This document shows, in pieces, positions 37,218 through 49,863 of a stretch of 64,000 nt of DNA (position 1 is the stretch's first letter; each line of letters opens with the position of its first letter). A model generated the notes under the pieces. That model was not told the origin of the DNA, did no database searches, and was given only the letters and a program-made list of their open reading frames with translations. Source of the stretch: Phytoseiulus persimilis (lineage: Eukaryota > Arthropoda > Arachnida > Mesostigmata > Phytoseiidae); contig CM075101.1 of NCBI GenBank assembly GCA_037576195.1, forward strand, positions 43,400,001 through 43,464,000, given 5' to 3'. Made by a program: the position numbers and the translations under genes.

Positions 37218-37728
37218 TCAAATAGTGTTCGGATCAGTCCGCAAATATCTCTCACAGCTTTCACCCATTAGCAGTGAAACCCAACGATCGATCGGCTTCC
37301 TGATCACCTCGTTAAAGACTTCGATCATTCAAAGCGTTCGTTAGGTGTCTTCCATAAGCGGGAGTCCAGGGAACTCGATCGATGGAACAGAACGGAAACT
37401 TGGGATCCCAGCCTGATCAGTCGGTTCGAACCGGATATCGAACGCTACGGATCTAAGCTCATCGAGTGGAATTCCCTGAACGCTAATGCACCCGCGGATT
37501 CTGGCAGAACTCTCAACTGACTGACGGTACGTCAAAGATATCACGCATTTGAGGCTGCAGCGATATCCTTGAGTGGACCTGTTGATCGAAAGCCTCATAG
37601 TTCGCGTACCAGCCATCACCGAACTCCTCAGGGATTTTTCCGAACCATGCAGGATTCATTTCTCGATCGCTCATCGAGGAGTTCCGTGGGAGAGGGGAGC
37701 TCTCGCACTCCTTGTCGGAGCTCGTCAA
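37218..37728 (-). pseudogene. Broken protein-like frame, leucine-rich-like
   Basis: The frame at 37728-37513 contains NPAWFGKIPEEFGDGWYANY. After a frame change near 37515 a second frame contains VQGIPLDELRSVAFDIRFEP, PSIEFPGLPLMEDT and, after two stops, EVFNEVIRKPIDRWVSLL. Pieces this acidic and aromatic are unlikely by chance, and the middle piece has leucine-rich spacing. One frameshift and two stops mark it as decayed. Confidence 0.35.
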
Positions 37729-38302
37729 ACACCCTGAGCCTTATCGTCGACGTGAGGACGGTCCGTCAAAGAAAAAGCTCAAATCAGTATGGATCAATGG
37801 TTGAAAGCAACTCTGAAATTTGTGCAGTGAGCTTATGAAGCAAAGGCGCACGAGACGAGCTTGGCTAACCCATCAACATCCTAGGTCAGATCCCCCGCCT
37901 TCGGATGTCACCGTGAAATGCACGACAGCAGTACATGAAGCAACAAAGTATGACCGGGGAAAGAGGAACACTGAAAAAATTCGCTGCATGAACGAACTCA
38001 TGAAGAAGGGGCCCACTCGGAGTGGTTAAATCTGAGACGGCGAAGATGGAACTCAATGTAATAGCTTGTCCAAGCACTAAACATGTCGGAAATAAATAAA
38101 GCGTGTGAACGCTTTTGGTAAGCGTGCCTCTGACAACGTTCTCCGGCGGCCAGACGATCGACGAGAGCCTATCAGCGATTCCCAGCAGTTTACGTGCGCC
38201 GCCTGACCACTGGCTCACTGCACACCATCACAAATTACTGGGAGGGGTACCGTTAGCTTGCGTAACCGACATAAATCCATCTCGAGCAGCCCAGAGAGGA
38301 TT

Positions 38303-38336
38303 GCCGCCGCCGCCGCCACCACCACCACCACCACCG
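38303..38336 (+). repeat. (GCC)n(ACC)n microsatellite
   Basis: A pure trinucleotide run passes from GCC to ACC units. It creates a proline-only stretch in one frame, which I take as incidental. Confidence 0.9.
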
Positions 38337-41300
38337 CTCTTTTTACCTCAGAGAGTTCTGGGAAAAAACAACAGTTTCCTCAATCGAAAACGAACACAGA
38401 TTGAGTTCATTACCCTTCAAACTTAACGTCACAGATTCTTACCATTGCGACAACGGTGCGTGAGCCACCAGTCCACTCCGATCCGCCGTGCGAACACTGG
38501 TGCTTTCAAGCTGGGATGGCTTCAAACTAAAACTGGACCATTGCCCCTTCTCCCGTGTGTTTCCTTGCTGCGATCATCCGATCTGGTCGGCAACGGCCAC
38601 GACGACGACGTATTCAATATTCGTTCTCGCTCTCTTCATCTCTTGCTTTTCGACCGGCTTTTTATGCATTCCTGGTGAATTCCGTGCGTGTCTCGGCGGA
38701 AACTAACATGTTCAGTAGCTTTCACCCGGTGGTCTTGCCGAGGTGTATTCTTTTTGATTTTAGTGCGCGCATGTTGTCGGGAGGTCGGTCGGTCAAGCGG
38801 CCGGTTTGTCGCTCAGTTACCTGTGTCCAAGTTAACAAAAGCGTCTCGTTATCGCCTAATCTTGTGGTCGACTTTGACCATGTTATCTCGGTGTGACGGT
38901 CTGACTGAGTCTAGTTGCAATAAAGTCGGAAACAGACACGAGCAAGGTAGCGCCGTACGAATAGAATGCGAACCGACGACCCGATAGAATCTCCTGTCCG
39001 GAGGGATAGACCACATGCGAGGCTTTGGCGGGCTGTGGAGAACCGTAAATTTCGGCGTCTCCTTAGTCTCACACAATTAGATCAATGATCTCACTCGACG
39101 AACACTTCTGTGCGCTCTGGTTGTCTGCTCGGCCGTTTGCGTGCGATGTTTCTGCTGGTTCGAGAGCTCCCGTTCTTGGAAGGCCGCGAAAAGACGTTAC
39201 GCTTGTCATACGCGTGAGTGAAGCCCTCGAATGTTGGCAGGCTGATCCTTTCCAGGACCACAATCCGATCAGCAGCGAGAGGAGATTCGAACACTTGCTA
39301 CTTGAGGACACGAGTCCCCCCGTTCGTAAACAAGAAGGAATGTCAACAAGGCTGGCTACACGCGGAATCTCTCGTACGGTCGAGCGGTTTGTTTTGTGAG
39401 AGAGCATCTTCCGTTTTGTTCGACAGGGACTTGTAAGGTACCTCCCCCTACGTCTCGTCAGTGGTGGCGTCGACTCGAGGTGACATGCTGTGAACACCGA
39501 TTGAGACATCACCTCCTCGTCTTATCTGATGCTTCTTCTGGTCGAGCTACTGACTTCTTCTTTCTTCGTGAATCCTCCGCTCTTTGTCTTTTTGACGGAG
39601 TCCGCTCATTCGCTCAGGGACAATCCGAGGTCGGCTTCCCATGCAGGAATCAGTCTGCGTGCCGCAAGCTCGATCGTGCATTTGATCGTGCCGCGATTCC
39701 TGTTGGACAGAATTCCGCAGAATTTTTCGAGGAAATAGCGTCCGGGCCTTCTCCGCCTTGCGGAAAACTCTTCGGTTCCTGTGCCGGCTTCTAGCCCATA
39801 CGACGCGCGTGACGGTAGTGGAACATCTTTGTCCGTGACATCTTACGCCTCGAGTATGTGGTTCGGGGCTTGAATGTATTTTCGTATCCACGCATCTGTG
39901 TGTACAGGTATGTAAGTGGATACATGCGTCAAGCTGTCGCTACTTCTCTTGTTGTTCTAGGTATGCTCTGGTATGCAAAAATCGGTTGAATCGGTCGACC
40001 GGCCGTTCAACAGGAAGTGGCGAAAGAATGTCTCAAGGTGGCGTTGGATCGAGACTTAATTACAGGGTGAGGTGTTAACTTTCAGTCAAACTCGAAGTTC
40101 CATCCAGGCTAGACGCGGCGTCGCTCCTTTAGACTGGCTTTTTTGGTCTAATTCCTAATCGATGGACCGTTTGTTCCTCAACGCCTGACGATGAGAAATG
40201 AACGGTTAAATTCAATTTCACAAAAACAGCGACCCAAGTGGGAACGGTCACGGAGACGACGAGGACCGACGAAGATCTATCCTGTTGATAGCCGCTGTTA
40301 CCGATGCCTTGGTTTTGAGAGCTGATGGTACGGACTGCTACGACGAACATCGCTCGAATCAGTTAGCTTAGGTGGGTGATGAGAAGAAGTTCTTCGAATG
40401 TTCACGTCGGCGGCCGTCGTCTCAAGTGTGATGTCGTCGGCGGCGGAGCCGCAACGCAGTGGCAGTCACAGTCGTTCCTCGTCGCGGTTGTTGTCGATCT
40501 CGGCTCGGTAGGACGTCCGGATCGTAGGAGGGCTAGGAGACGATACTACGACTCCGTTCACGACAACTCATTCAAGAGCTTGCCCTGATCCGGGAACTTG
40601 CAGGAAACCAGCAGGACGTCGAACATATTACCCCGGTCCCATCGTCCTGACCTTGTCCGATCTTCGAGTCGGTGGAGAGACTGAGTCTAATAATAGAATC
40701 GATGCTCGCTGCGACGTAGGCGAAAACCTCGATGTGTTTCAGGGTTGGCGGGGGAATTTCTTGAAGCGGAGATCGCTGGTCTACTGTCCCGAGACTCGTC
40801 AATGGACCCCGCCCTCGGGTGGCATCGCCGAGAACTCGGTGCACTGGGTGCGTCGAACACCTTTACCCCGCCGATTTTGGAGATTTCCTGTCTGCTCGGG
40901 GAGATATTCACATCTTCGTTGTATGGCTAAATTTCTCGGTTATTTTGACGATAATGTTCATCCGATTGATCGTTGATGCATCCATCAGCCGATGGATGCG
41001 GACTGATGTATGATGCCCGAACTTCTCAGCTCGAAGGATTTCATTCGGAGGTGTCCGAATATCCCGAGAGCTCTAGCCGCCTTCGAGAACGCGGCGCCAC
41101 TTTCTCCTAACGGTTGTTGGATCTCTCGCCCAGACTCTCTGCAACGCACCACCGCAATGTTGCGCTCAACCGTTGATCGCCATGTTCTGCTCCGAGTTCG
41201 TTCATCCCGGACTGGAGTTCCTGATGACAGCTAGCCACCTAACCAGGTAGCTGGCCGGGCAGCCGGTGGAACAGTTCATTTCGTGTGGGGTGTCGTGCGG

Positions 41301-41741
41301 TTCAAACGGAGATATCCACGGCAGATGTTACGAAAACGAGCAGCCGGTCGCCGACGTAGGGGCTACGTACACATTCGGCTACTGACAATGGAATGTCGCC
41401 TGTTGTTCGAGGATGACGGTAAGACATGCCGTCCGGAGCACTGTTCGGATTGATTCAGACCGCTCCACCTGAGATCGAAGCCGGACCTGCCCTGTCCCCG
41501 CGTGAGCAGAGAAAGCGCTGCGACGATTCCTTGTTCCTCCCTCCCCACTCCGCACAGAATCCATGCTTCCTCCTTCAGGACGGCCATAGTCCCGTCCAAA
41601 ACGGCTACTACCGGTTCAGTTGGCTCCGCACCTCATTCACAATTGGCCGGCATATTACTGGCTGAACTACAGACACCTTCCGAACGGCGGCGACTCGTCG
41701 TCGTCTGCATGTAGAGGCCGCTCTTACGACATCCTACACAG

Positions 41742-41768
41742 TAGGCAGGCAGGCTGGCAGGCAGGCGG
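41742..41768 (+). repeat. GGCA tetranucleotide repeat
   Basis: Short imperfect run of AGGC/GGCA units. Confidence 0.75.
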
Positions 41769-42427
41769 TCCGGCGCGGCGAACAGACTTACTCCTCTGCG
41801 CTTGATATCCACCGGCAGACGTCAGCATGGCATCGGACCTTCGTTGAAGGACCTGATAGCGCTACCGGCGCCCGAAGAATTTCATACGGCCAAGTTTTCG
41901 ACATCGAAACAGTCCTCACGATCCGGACGAGCAGATACAGGTAGAAAGGCAAAGGGAGAGGAAATCGAGAGACGCTCCGCAGGGAAAAGGATCGGTCCGA
42001 TCGTCGGCTGAAGAGCTCACTGAAAAACCAGCGGATTGTCCAAAGTTCCTGGTACGCGTCGGTTGCTTGAAGAGCGATAGCGACGACGACAACGACGCAA
42101 GTGATCGCAGCATCAGCTGTGGCGGGCAAGGAGGCGAAACAAGTGTAATTATGTATTTGCTGGGGGAGTTCGAAAGCTCAATGATTAGCTCGGGTTAAGT
42201 GAAACGGGTTAGTTCGACAAGATTGCTACCCTCGAGAGCCGACCTACAGCCAACTAGCCCGCAAACGTTCCGTCAGAAAGAATCCTCCATTATTTATTGA
42301 TTTCAAAGCAGAAAAGTGCGTTCGGAGCGGTTGCTTCAGTTGCTCAGTCGGCCGGTCCTCTGATCGTCAGACTCGGGTTCTGACGTATTCCAGAAATCGC
42401 TCAGGTGCACGCCGGCCGGCTTCCTCG

Positions 42428-42465
42428 CCGCTCCGCCACCGCCGCCACCGCCACAGCCGCCGCGA
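42428..42465 (+). repeat. CCG/CCA microsatellite
   Basis: Imperfect run of CCG, CCA and GCC triplets, similar in type to that at 38.3 kb. Confidence 0.75.
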
Positions 42466-44165
42466 CGACAGTGACCCCTGGCTTCGACGAAACGATTTCT
42501 ACGGTTTTATTCAAACGCTCGAAGACTGCGGCCAGACATATAATCATGTGTAACCCTTTTTCAGCTCACAGTTAGCAAGGAATGTCGGAAATTGTTTTAA
42601 GTCAAAAACGACAGAGCCGTTTACCAGCGACGTTTCCTGTAACCAGTTCTTGAGAAAGGGTTCAGTTTCGGCAGAACCAGTGGACCATTGGAGCGGTCTG
42701 GATCCGATTGGAACGGCATAGAACGATGAACAGAGAACAAAAAGAACCCCGTCCGAGATCGAATCGATGAATTCGACGTGGCTGCACTCACGAAACTCGC
42801 GTCCTCGCGCATTTACATCGTTCTGTACAGGGTGACAGGGAATAACACAAATTTTCTCAACCATTCTCCAAGGTGTGGATCGGGACTCTCTGACGATTTG
42901 GTCAGAAGACATCCGTGAACGTTCCCACTGCGACGTTTTCTTTGCTTGAGAATGCGTATTTTAGCATGATCCATCTTTGAATATGAGAAACTTTCATGAG
43001 ACAATTACAGAAATATTTCAGGCTGGCGTCAAAGGGAAATGCGTCGGGAACCGAAGGCATCGCTTTGGCGCTTTGCCACGGAGCCGGACTCGGTGCTACC
43101 CACGCACAGTGACCGTTCTACGTTGAGTGTGGAATGGTGATCTGTGTCAGTAATCATTACCATGACATTCTCCGACCTGTGCTGCTTCCCCGCAAACAAA
43201 TCAGCTTCTGGTGCCGAGTACAGTTGCATATGCTAGCAGGATGCGTCCTGGAGGATGAGCCAGCTTGAGCTTGGTGGAAGGCTGATTTCCTCGATTCAAA
43301 CCGACGGCGGATCCTCAATTGCAGTGCCATCTCTGGGTACTGGAAGCGTTAGCGACTGGTCTTATACCGGTGAACCTAGCTCTTCGAGGAACGCTTCCAT
43401 GTTCCCTAGGCGGGGAAAAGACCAGGAGCGTCGCACTCGATCGGCGGGAGTATGGCAGAGAAGCTGCCTCATCGCACCTATCGATCCCACGAGCCCATGT
43501 GCTGCGGAACAACCTCTCTCGCGTGCTTGAAGCGAGGTTTCTCGCCGAGCACGACAGTTCGATGCTCACAGCGCAGTCTGCGCATTCATTAGAAAAGTCT
43601 CGAATGTTCTTGCACGGAACACAACTTTCTTCAGCTGTTCCCCGAAGTGGACGACTTCCGTTCTTCATGATCACCTGAATTCCTCAAGTCTTGAAAGTTC
43701 CATCGTTAACGTCCACCAACCACGCGTGATTTGGAATAACTATTGGTCCCACGCTTTCGCATGGTCACGATGCGCCTATTCTCCTCCCCGGCGGAGGGAT
43801 CACGATACTCCGTTGCTGAAGCGCGCTTTCTCCACTCTTAGGGGAGGAGAGACAATAATTCCAGACGAGGAGATTGTCTTGGTCAACTGTTCACCCATAG
43901 GTGGACTCCGGTGGAAGCCGATGATCGCGCCCTGTAAGGGTTATGAATTGCCACCGTAGCGATTACACTCCGATGCGTCGACGCAGATTCCCACATGCTG
44001 TGAGGATACTCTTCGATCACCAGCCATACGAAACTCCGCAATTCGTCAGTAGGCTCACGCGGGTAAGACGCGTTGCTTTTCCAGTGAATGTCAGGCTCTT
44101 CTATCGCACGAGCGCGGTCCGACCGAATTTTTCGCCGGGCTGTCACGTCGACGAACAGCGACTTT

Positions 44166-44795
44166 TCATCCTTCCCGTTTCCTATTTCCTGTGGAAATCC
44201 TCGCGTTCCATGGGAGTTGATCTGAGCAGGTCTTGAAGATCTTGAAACCGGAATTTCTGTGAAAATCGGTGTCGCCCCGTAGTGGTAAGTTGAACCTTCC
44301 TCCTCGAACTGACGGACTGTCCACCGAGTTCGGCATCCCTGTAAAAATTGAAGGGTCCCCACCGCTGTCAGCTATCGTCGTTGGTGAATCATGTCGTGCC
44401 GGAGGCCGCTTCGCAATGCCAGGCATGCTGAAACCGCCCATGGTACAATGTCATGCAAGCGGGAAGCATCATGATGAGCAGACGGCTTCACTGGCTTCAC
44501 TCGCCGACGATCTTGGTCAATTCAGTTCCAAAGAATTTGTCGAAAATTTATCCGTCGGCTTCTTCCGTCAGACACATCTTCAAGGAACTTAGAGCATCGG
44601 ACAAAGTTAGCTTCGCCAACCTGAATGGTACGGTACAGCAATGATGATCCTGATCCCCCTGACCCATTCCCGGGGAAATGAGGGCAAATCCATGCCGAGA
44701 TTTTTCAACTCCGGAACTCGTTCGTTGGGGGCTGGAATCAATTTCCTAAAATCACCGCTTTTCAAGGCAATGAGAGTCTCGAATTGACCGCTCAT
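44166..44795 (-). pseudogene. Weak protein-like fragments (minus strand)
   Basis: The frame at 44795-44607 contains QFETLIALKSGDFRKLIPAP and VPELKNLGMDLPSFPREW, with hydrophobic spacing like the other leucine-rich pieces. In the same frame, beyond several stops, 44441-44166 contains ADSGGDPSIFTGMPNSVDS. It may be another remnant of the same family. Confidence 0.2.
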
Positions 44796-46259
44796 TGAGT
44801 TAGAACTCCAATCGAAGTTTCCTCAAGGTACGAGGCAATGCACTCTTCATCAACTTATCGGCTAGATCGAGTTCCGCACGAAAGTTCCACAATGTATTCC
44901 TTTGATCAATCGCAAGGGTGCGGGGGTTCGGGGGCAGGAACTACCGTCGAGATCAGCAGGGTCAATCTTGAAGGGGAAACGCTGGAACTACCAACAGCCC
45001 CCTTCCGACGAGCGGCCTCAAACTCACTCTATCCCGACAGATAACGGGGTCGATTCCGCTATTGTTCGACTCAAATATGAGTATCGAGTCTCTGAATCAT
45101 GCGATGATCAGCTGCGACCGGGATGCGGGCTTACTCGCGAGACACCCTGTGCTGTGGATGTCTGGCCATGGCTGCGCGGTTAACCACCGCGATGAAGTGC
45201 AACCGTTTGAGAAAAAACAAAACAAGGGGAAGTGCCTCCTGGTCTTGATGCTCTTTCTCGTGACGTGTCGACTGGGAGCCAGGAACCGACTCGCTCTCTT
45301 TTGGATCTGTCTCACTTCTGGTTGCAAATGAAGAGGAATCGATTATTTGTCATGGTAAGATCGCAGACTTTGATACTCGGGATGTCCTTTCGGCCATCAA
45401 AGGATTCGTTGGAGATTTCTGTTTGAGAACCTCGCTTTGTGGGCGATCTGTATCGAACTCAGCATGTAAGTCGCCTGAGAATCAGAAGGTACAGCGACGA
45501 GATTCAGATTGGGCGCGTAATGATCTAGGCCTGCAGGCCTTGCGGTCGTTGGACGAGATCTCTCGGCACCGCGACAAGAATAAGTAGATGACACGTCTCT
45601 CGGGGAACCGAGGGCAAGCGCAAAAGCGCATAAACGGAGAATTCGACGCGCATGGTACACTGATGGTATGATAAGCGATCTCCCCCCTACAAAGTATCGG
45701 GTCATGCCTCTCTCGGCTCAGAGGTCGCTCAAAAATGTCGACTCAGCAAGAGACAGGACCGACTCTGTCCTAATGGATCCCAACTTGACTGGATGGGATG
45801 AATGATAGGATCACCTCTGATGAGGGGAGGCAGTGAGCCGTTGAAGCCCTGAGTCTTCGGATTCGAGTCGGACACGTACCACTCCAATTCATGACATCAA
45901 CGCGAAGCTCATCGATCGCTTGTAATGGCGTTGCTCAAGGACATTGGCTCGCTCGTTGGCCCGGATTTTCAGGACCGGGGAGCCGTTTGCCGTACTCGAG
46001 AGAACCGCTCAATTGGTGAATTCTTCATCGGCAACAAAGGGTTGAAAGAGGCGAAGGCGCATATATCTAGCTGCACATGTCCATAGTCGGTATGTGTGCT
46101 TCATACCGAACGTGTTCTTAGGTTAAACGTTTATTCGATTCCTTCAATCTGTTGACACACAATACTCGGTCGCTTTGATGAAGACACAATGTGAAGATCG
46201 GGTTACCGAACGAACAACGCACTGCTGCACTTTGAAGACTTCAACAATCTAATAGAAGA
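44796..46259. other. No supported gene
   Basis: Chance-like frames only. A perfect 8-base stem with a 7-base loop (TCGGTATG / CATACCGA) lies at about 46087-46109. Confidence 0.4.
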
Positions 46260-47270
46260 ATGAGAAGAGGGTGCCGCATGATTCTCACACGCCACCTCTT
46301 CGCGAGTCCGCCGCGAGCAGCTTCCCTCTTCCCGACGCCTCTCATCGTAACTTCGGTCATTTTCCAGTCACCTTTTCCGCTGAAAACACTGCGGGTAATG
46401 TTCGAATCCGAGCTATTCCGAGGAGCTTTCGAAACAATCAGCCTCATCGAAGAGCCGCGTCCGGCCGGTCGCGATGCCGTCGCTTCGTTGCGGCAGCTCA
46501 GGGAAATTGTTGAGGTGCTCCTCAAACCCTGGAGGAACGGGAGCCCGCGCGAGCGCTCTTCGAGAGCCGATGAAGTTCTCGGGGTGATGGAAATTCTCCG
46601 ATGGTATCGTCGACCGGTCACTCGGTCAGTAGGCCGGTACTTCATCAAATCGCCGCCTTCGCGTCGAGTGAGGTCAGAGTTCCCCACCTTTCTCGCAGCC
46701 CATGACAGTATCTTCTGGGCCATCTTGAGCAAACACTTTCGATTGAAAGCAGGACTTCTGTTCAAAAACTCTTCCTTGTCCGACTCTGGCCAACAAGTTA
46801 CAAACGACAACAAGAATTTGCGAGCTGAACTCGTTGCTCGAGAAATTCTTCAACCTGCTTCCATCAGATGCCGTGGAGAATCGCTGTCGGCTACTCGGTT
46901 CGAAGCGGGCGACAAAGGGATATTGCTGAGTCTCTTCCAGCTCCACATCGGTGCGTGTGCTCCCTCCGCTCGGGATCCCGGCCCAGGTTTACCGTTGTCG
47001 ACCTGGCGAGTGGCTCGAGAGCTCGCATTCCGATGTGCGCTTGTCGTTTCTCGAAGAGCCTCAACACGTCCGGAGAGGGAAAAGTATTTCTGCAGTTCTA
47101 CTCAGAAACTAGCTGCCATGAGAGAATGGGGTGGCTCGTCACCAATTAAGACGAAGGCCTTCCGTGCGCTGCCTCGACTCAGTGTGCAGTTTTCGACGAA
47201 CAACACTAACCAGCTTCTTGATCCCGGACCAATCGCTCTCGCCCACCTTCTCTGGCACTGTTTGCATTAA
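46260..47270 (+). CDS. 336-codon open frame, unassigned
   Basis: This is the longest uninterrupted frame in the window outside the transporter exons, from ATG 46260 (second ATG at 46278) to TAA at 47268. A frame this long is improbable by chance at this base composition. Against it, the product is rich in Arg and Ser and poor in Lys and Asp, no domain is recognised, and a 190-codon frame overlaps it on the opposite strand (46241-46813). There is no signal peptide or clear membrane helix. It could be an intronless lineage-specific gene, a leader exon, or an accident of local composition. Confidence 0.3.
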   Translation: MRRGCRMILTRHLFASPPRAASLFPTPLIVTSVIFQSPFPLKTLRVMFESELFRGAFETISLIEEPRPAGRDAVASLRQLREIVEVLLKPWRNGSPRERSSRADEVLGVMEILRWYRRPVTRSVGRYFIKSPPSRRVRSEFPTFLAAHDSIFWAILSKHFRLKAGLLFKNSSLSDSGQQVTNDNKNLRAELVAREILQPASIRCRGESLSATRFEAGDKGILLSLFQLHIGACAPSARDPGPGLPLSTWRVARELAFRCALVVSRRASTRPEREKYFCSSTQKLAAMREWGGSSPIKTKAFRALPRLSVQFSTNNTNQLLDPGPIALAHLLWHCLH

Positions 47271-48885
47271 GGGGTTCCCTTAGGTCACTTCGGGCGGGCT
47301 TTTGAGTCCTCGCATGAAATCGCCGAGAAACTTTTCCGCGAGCCCCTCCAGCAATTGATTTCGGAGGCATGAAATCGCGACAAAATGCCGGATAGAGATT
47401 TCGTTTTTGCGTGACCGATGCGTGCGCGATAGGGGCGCGAGATGATCAGCGGCCAAGAGCGGGTTCAAAGGGGATTCAATCGAGCGAGGAAGGAACCCAT
47501 GGTTCTGATGACGAAGAGTTAGAGACAATCACCTTATCTTGAGGCAGTCCCATCCGGTCCGTTGGATGATCCAGGAGACCTTCCCTCTCCACACACAATT
47601 TCCGCCGAATCAGCGGTGCCGGATTCCGGCTTTGGATCTTCAATGAACGCTCGCGCCAGAGAGATTCACTGGACACGACGAGGCGTAACTCGATTAGAGA
47701 GAGAAGAAGTGCGATCGTTGCTTAATGAGGCTCGTAAAGCGAGCGTTCTTTGGCTAGCCGAGGCAAACTGTCGAAATATATTTGGTTTCCTTGTGGCAGC
47801 ATTCTTCCTACGCGGTGTGAGAACTTCGGAGAACGTGAACAGCACCGCGGCCTCAGCGCAACCCGAGCGAGAGTTCGGTTAGCGTCGTAAGCTCGTTGTC
47901 GCTGCACTCGTGTTCTCTTTGAGTGCGGAAAGCCAGTTCTCACGGCCGCAGTGAGCACCTTCAAAGTCACCACCTACAGCAGCGATTACTCAGGTTCGCA
48001 AGCGATATCTTTTCCGAGAGATTCTTGCCTGCCTCAATCAGCATGCAATCAGGGCAGTTGTACGCCTTGTTTCAACAGCTGAACGGGCCCAGTGGGACTA
48101 CGTCGCGGTTGACGGCGTTCGTCGAAAAACAAAGAAACCGCACCATTAGACCCACACCCATACGAGACAAAACCATTCAGAGCGATACGCTCTTCAGGAA
48201 AAACGTTCGCGTTGAATGAAACGATCATTCCGTGACTCACGGGCCTCCTCTTCCCTTGCTCGAGTGAGGAACGTGAGTCCTGTTTCCTGAACCCGAAACC
48301 ACGGCCGTCGTTGAGGCCATGCGATGTCCAGGTAAGCCTCCTGGAGGCGGAAATGAATCTCGTTGACATGTAACGCGGCCGAGCGAGGTCCGAAGTGTCG
48401 TTGGCAGTGGCGCTCGGCGCGAGCTTGTTTCGTCATTAAGTCTTCAGCATTGCCAGACTCTCGGTGAGTGAGTCGAGTTCGAGCCGAGTTGGCATCGTAG
48501 GCGGCCATGAAACGGTGTTACTTCCACAAAGTTAGTGTTCTTTCGAGAAATCATGAAGTGACGACGTCTCTCACCGCGTCCCCTGCACCTCTCACTGCGT
48601 GGGAACTCGAACACACTTGTTGTCTCTTGGAGGCGTCATTGGTTGCGGTTTGTTTTCTTTCCTCGAACAGAAAGGCTTGCTGCACATTCTTGCTCATGGA
48701 CTCGCATGAATCTCCCATCCGAGCGGTGCTCTCGATCCGTTCACACAGGCTCTTCTACTACCTTCGGTGCTTTGGTGCCGCAGGTGCTGTTCTGTTGATG
48801 AATAGATCAACCGCGGGTCGTTCGACCCGGTGAACTGTGTCGACGTTCCCGGCTGTTTCGATTGATTGTCCGATTCATTGGTCAA

Positions 48886-48902
48886 TCGATTGATTGATTG
48901 AT
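48886..48902 (+). repeat. GATT tetranucleotide repeat
   Basis: Short run of four GATT units, with looser GATT-like words on both sides. Confidence 0.75.
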
Positions 48903-49829
48903 GACTGTTACGTGCGTCCTCCTTCACAGGCGCTGACCGCTTCAGAAAACCAATCGAAACCGTCCCGCGGCTCCCGTGCGCTCCGGCCGACCAGCGACTG
49001 AAAGCGGGAAACGTCGAAAGAGACATTGTGTGTAGGTTCGTCTTCTCGCGGACACAAGGCCTACAATCGACCGAAGAGATTAAGATGTCTGATAAAACAA
49101 AGGTGTTGATTGACGCAGCCCCCTCAGCTGGATTCTCGGTCTTCGTGGGGAGGCTGCTTCTCGACTTTCTCACCGCATTCCTCCGGCCGCGAGTCGCTAA
49201 CCGATGGTCCTGCATTGGAAGAAAGTCAAACGAGAGCCGCGGCTTGACGGAGCGACGGGGTTTCTGTTCTCAAACGCTGACCATTCGAGTCTAAACTCGC
49301 TCTCATCCGTCGTCCGGAAGTTTCTCCTGTGCCACTGATCCACAGCGATGCGGGGAGCGCTCCTCCAGGGTGAAGGATTTGAGGAGTTTTCTGTTTCTAC
49401 TCGTAAAGGTCTCTTCGCGCTGCAGAAATTGTTCGGAGCGCTCGGGTTTCTGCCGATCGACTTTTAGCGGGGCACACGACCAAGACGAGAATGTTCTAGG
49501 GCTCTAGCCTCTCCTCCAGCATATGGACTACCGTTCGAGCCGGTCCACTGTCTTCGATCGGGCCGAAAGTCGACTTCATGTGGCAGCCGGGCATCTTCGC
49601 CCATCTGACGCTTCTGTCATACAGAAGAGGGAACAAGCGCGCGCCGATCCCGTACGCACACGAGCAGCGTCCGAAGTCTGTCTAGCCATTTCAATAAGGA
49701 GCAACAGCTTCAGGGTGATCACGCTCTAATTGTAGCCGTAGCTACAACGGGCCGATTAACCTCAGATCGCGCAGACGCTTCCATCAAGTGCCTGGCACGT
49801 TCAGCTCCGAGACCTTGAGGATGAACAGC

Positions 49830-49863
49830 AGACTGATTGACTGACTGACCGACCGACTGGCCG
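49830..49863 (+). repeat. GACT/GACC tetranucleotide repeat
   Basis: Imperfect run changing from GACT/GATT to GACC units. Confidence 0.75.

Larger units (their letters stand above)
37729..44165. other. Long region with no supported gene
   Basis: Six kilobases with many CG-containing words, several microsatellites and only short Ser/Arg-rich frames. It could hold 5' leader exons or regulatory DNA for a gene whose coding part is elsewhere, but I see no exon I can defend. Confidence 0.4.

Noticed and set aside
37425-37445. GGTTCGAACC as a tRNA or RNA polymerase III B-box
   Set aside because: The surrounding sequence does not fold into a cloverleaf and has no A-box at the right distance.
38115-38426. 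Proline-rich open frame
   Set aside because: The proline run is simply the GCC/ACC microsatellite read in one frame; the rest has no protein character.
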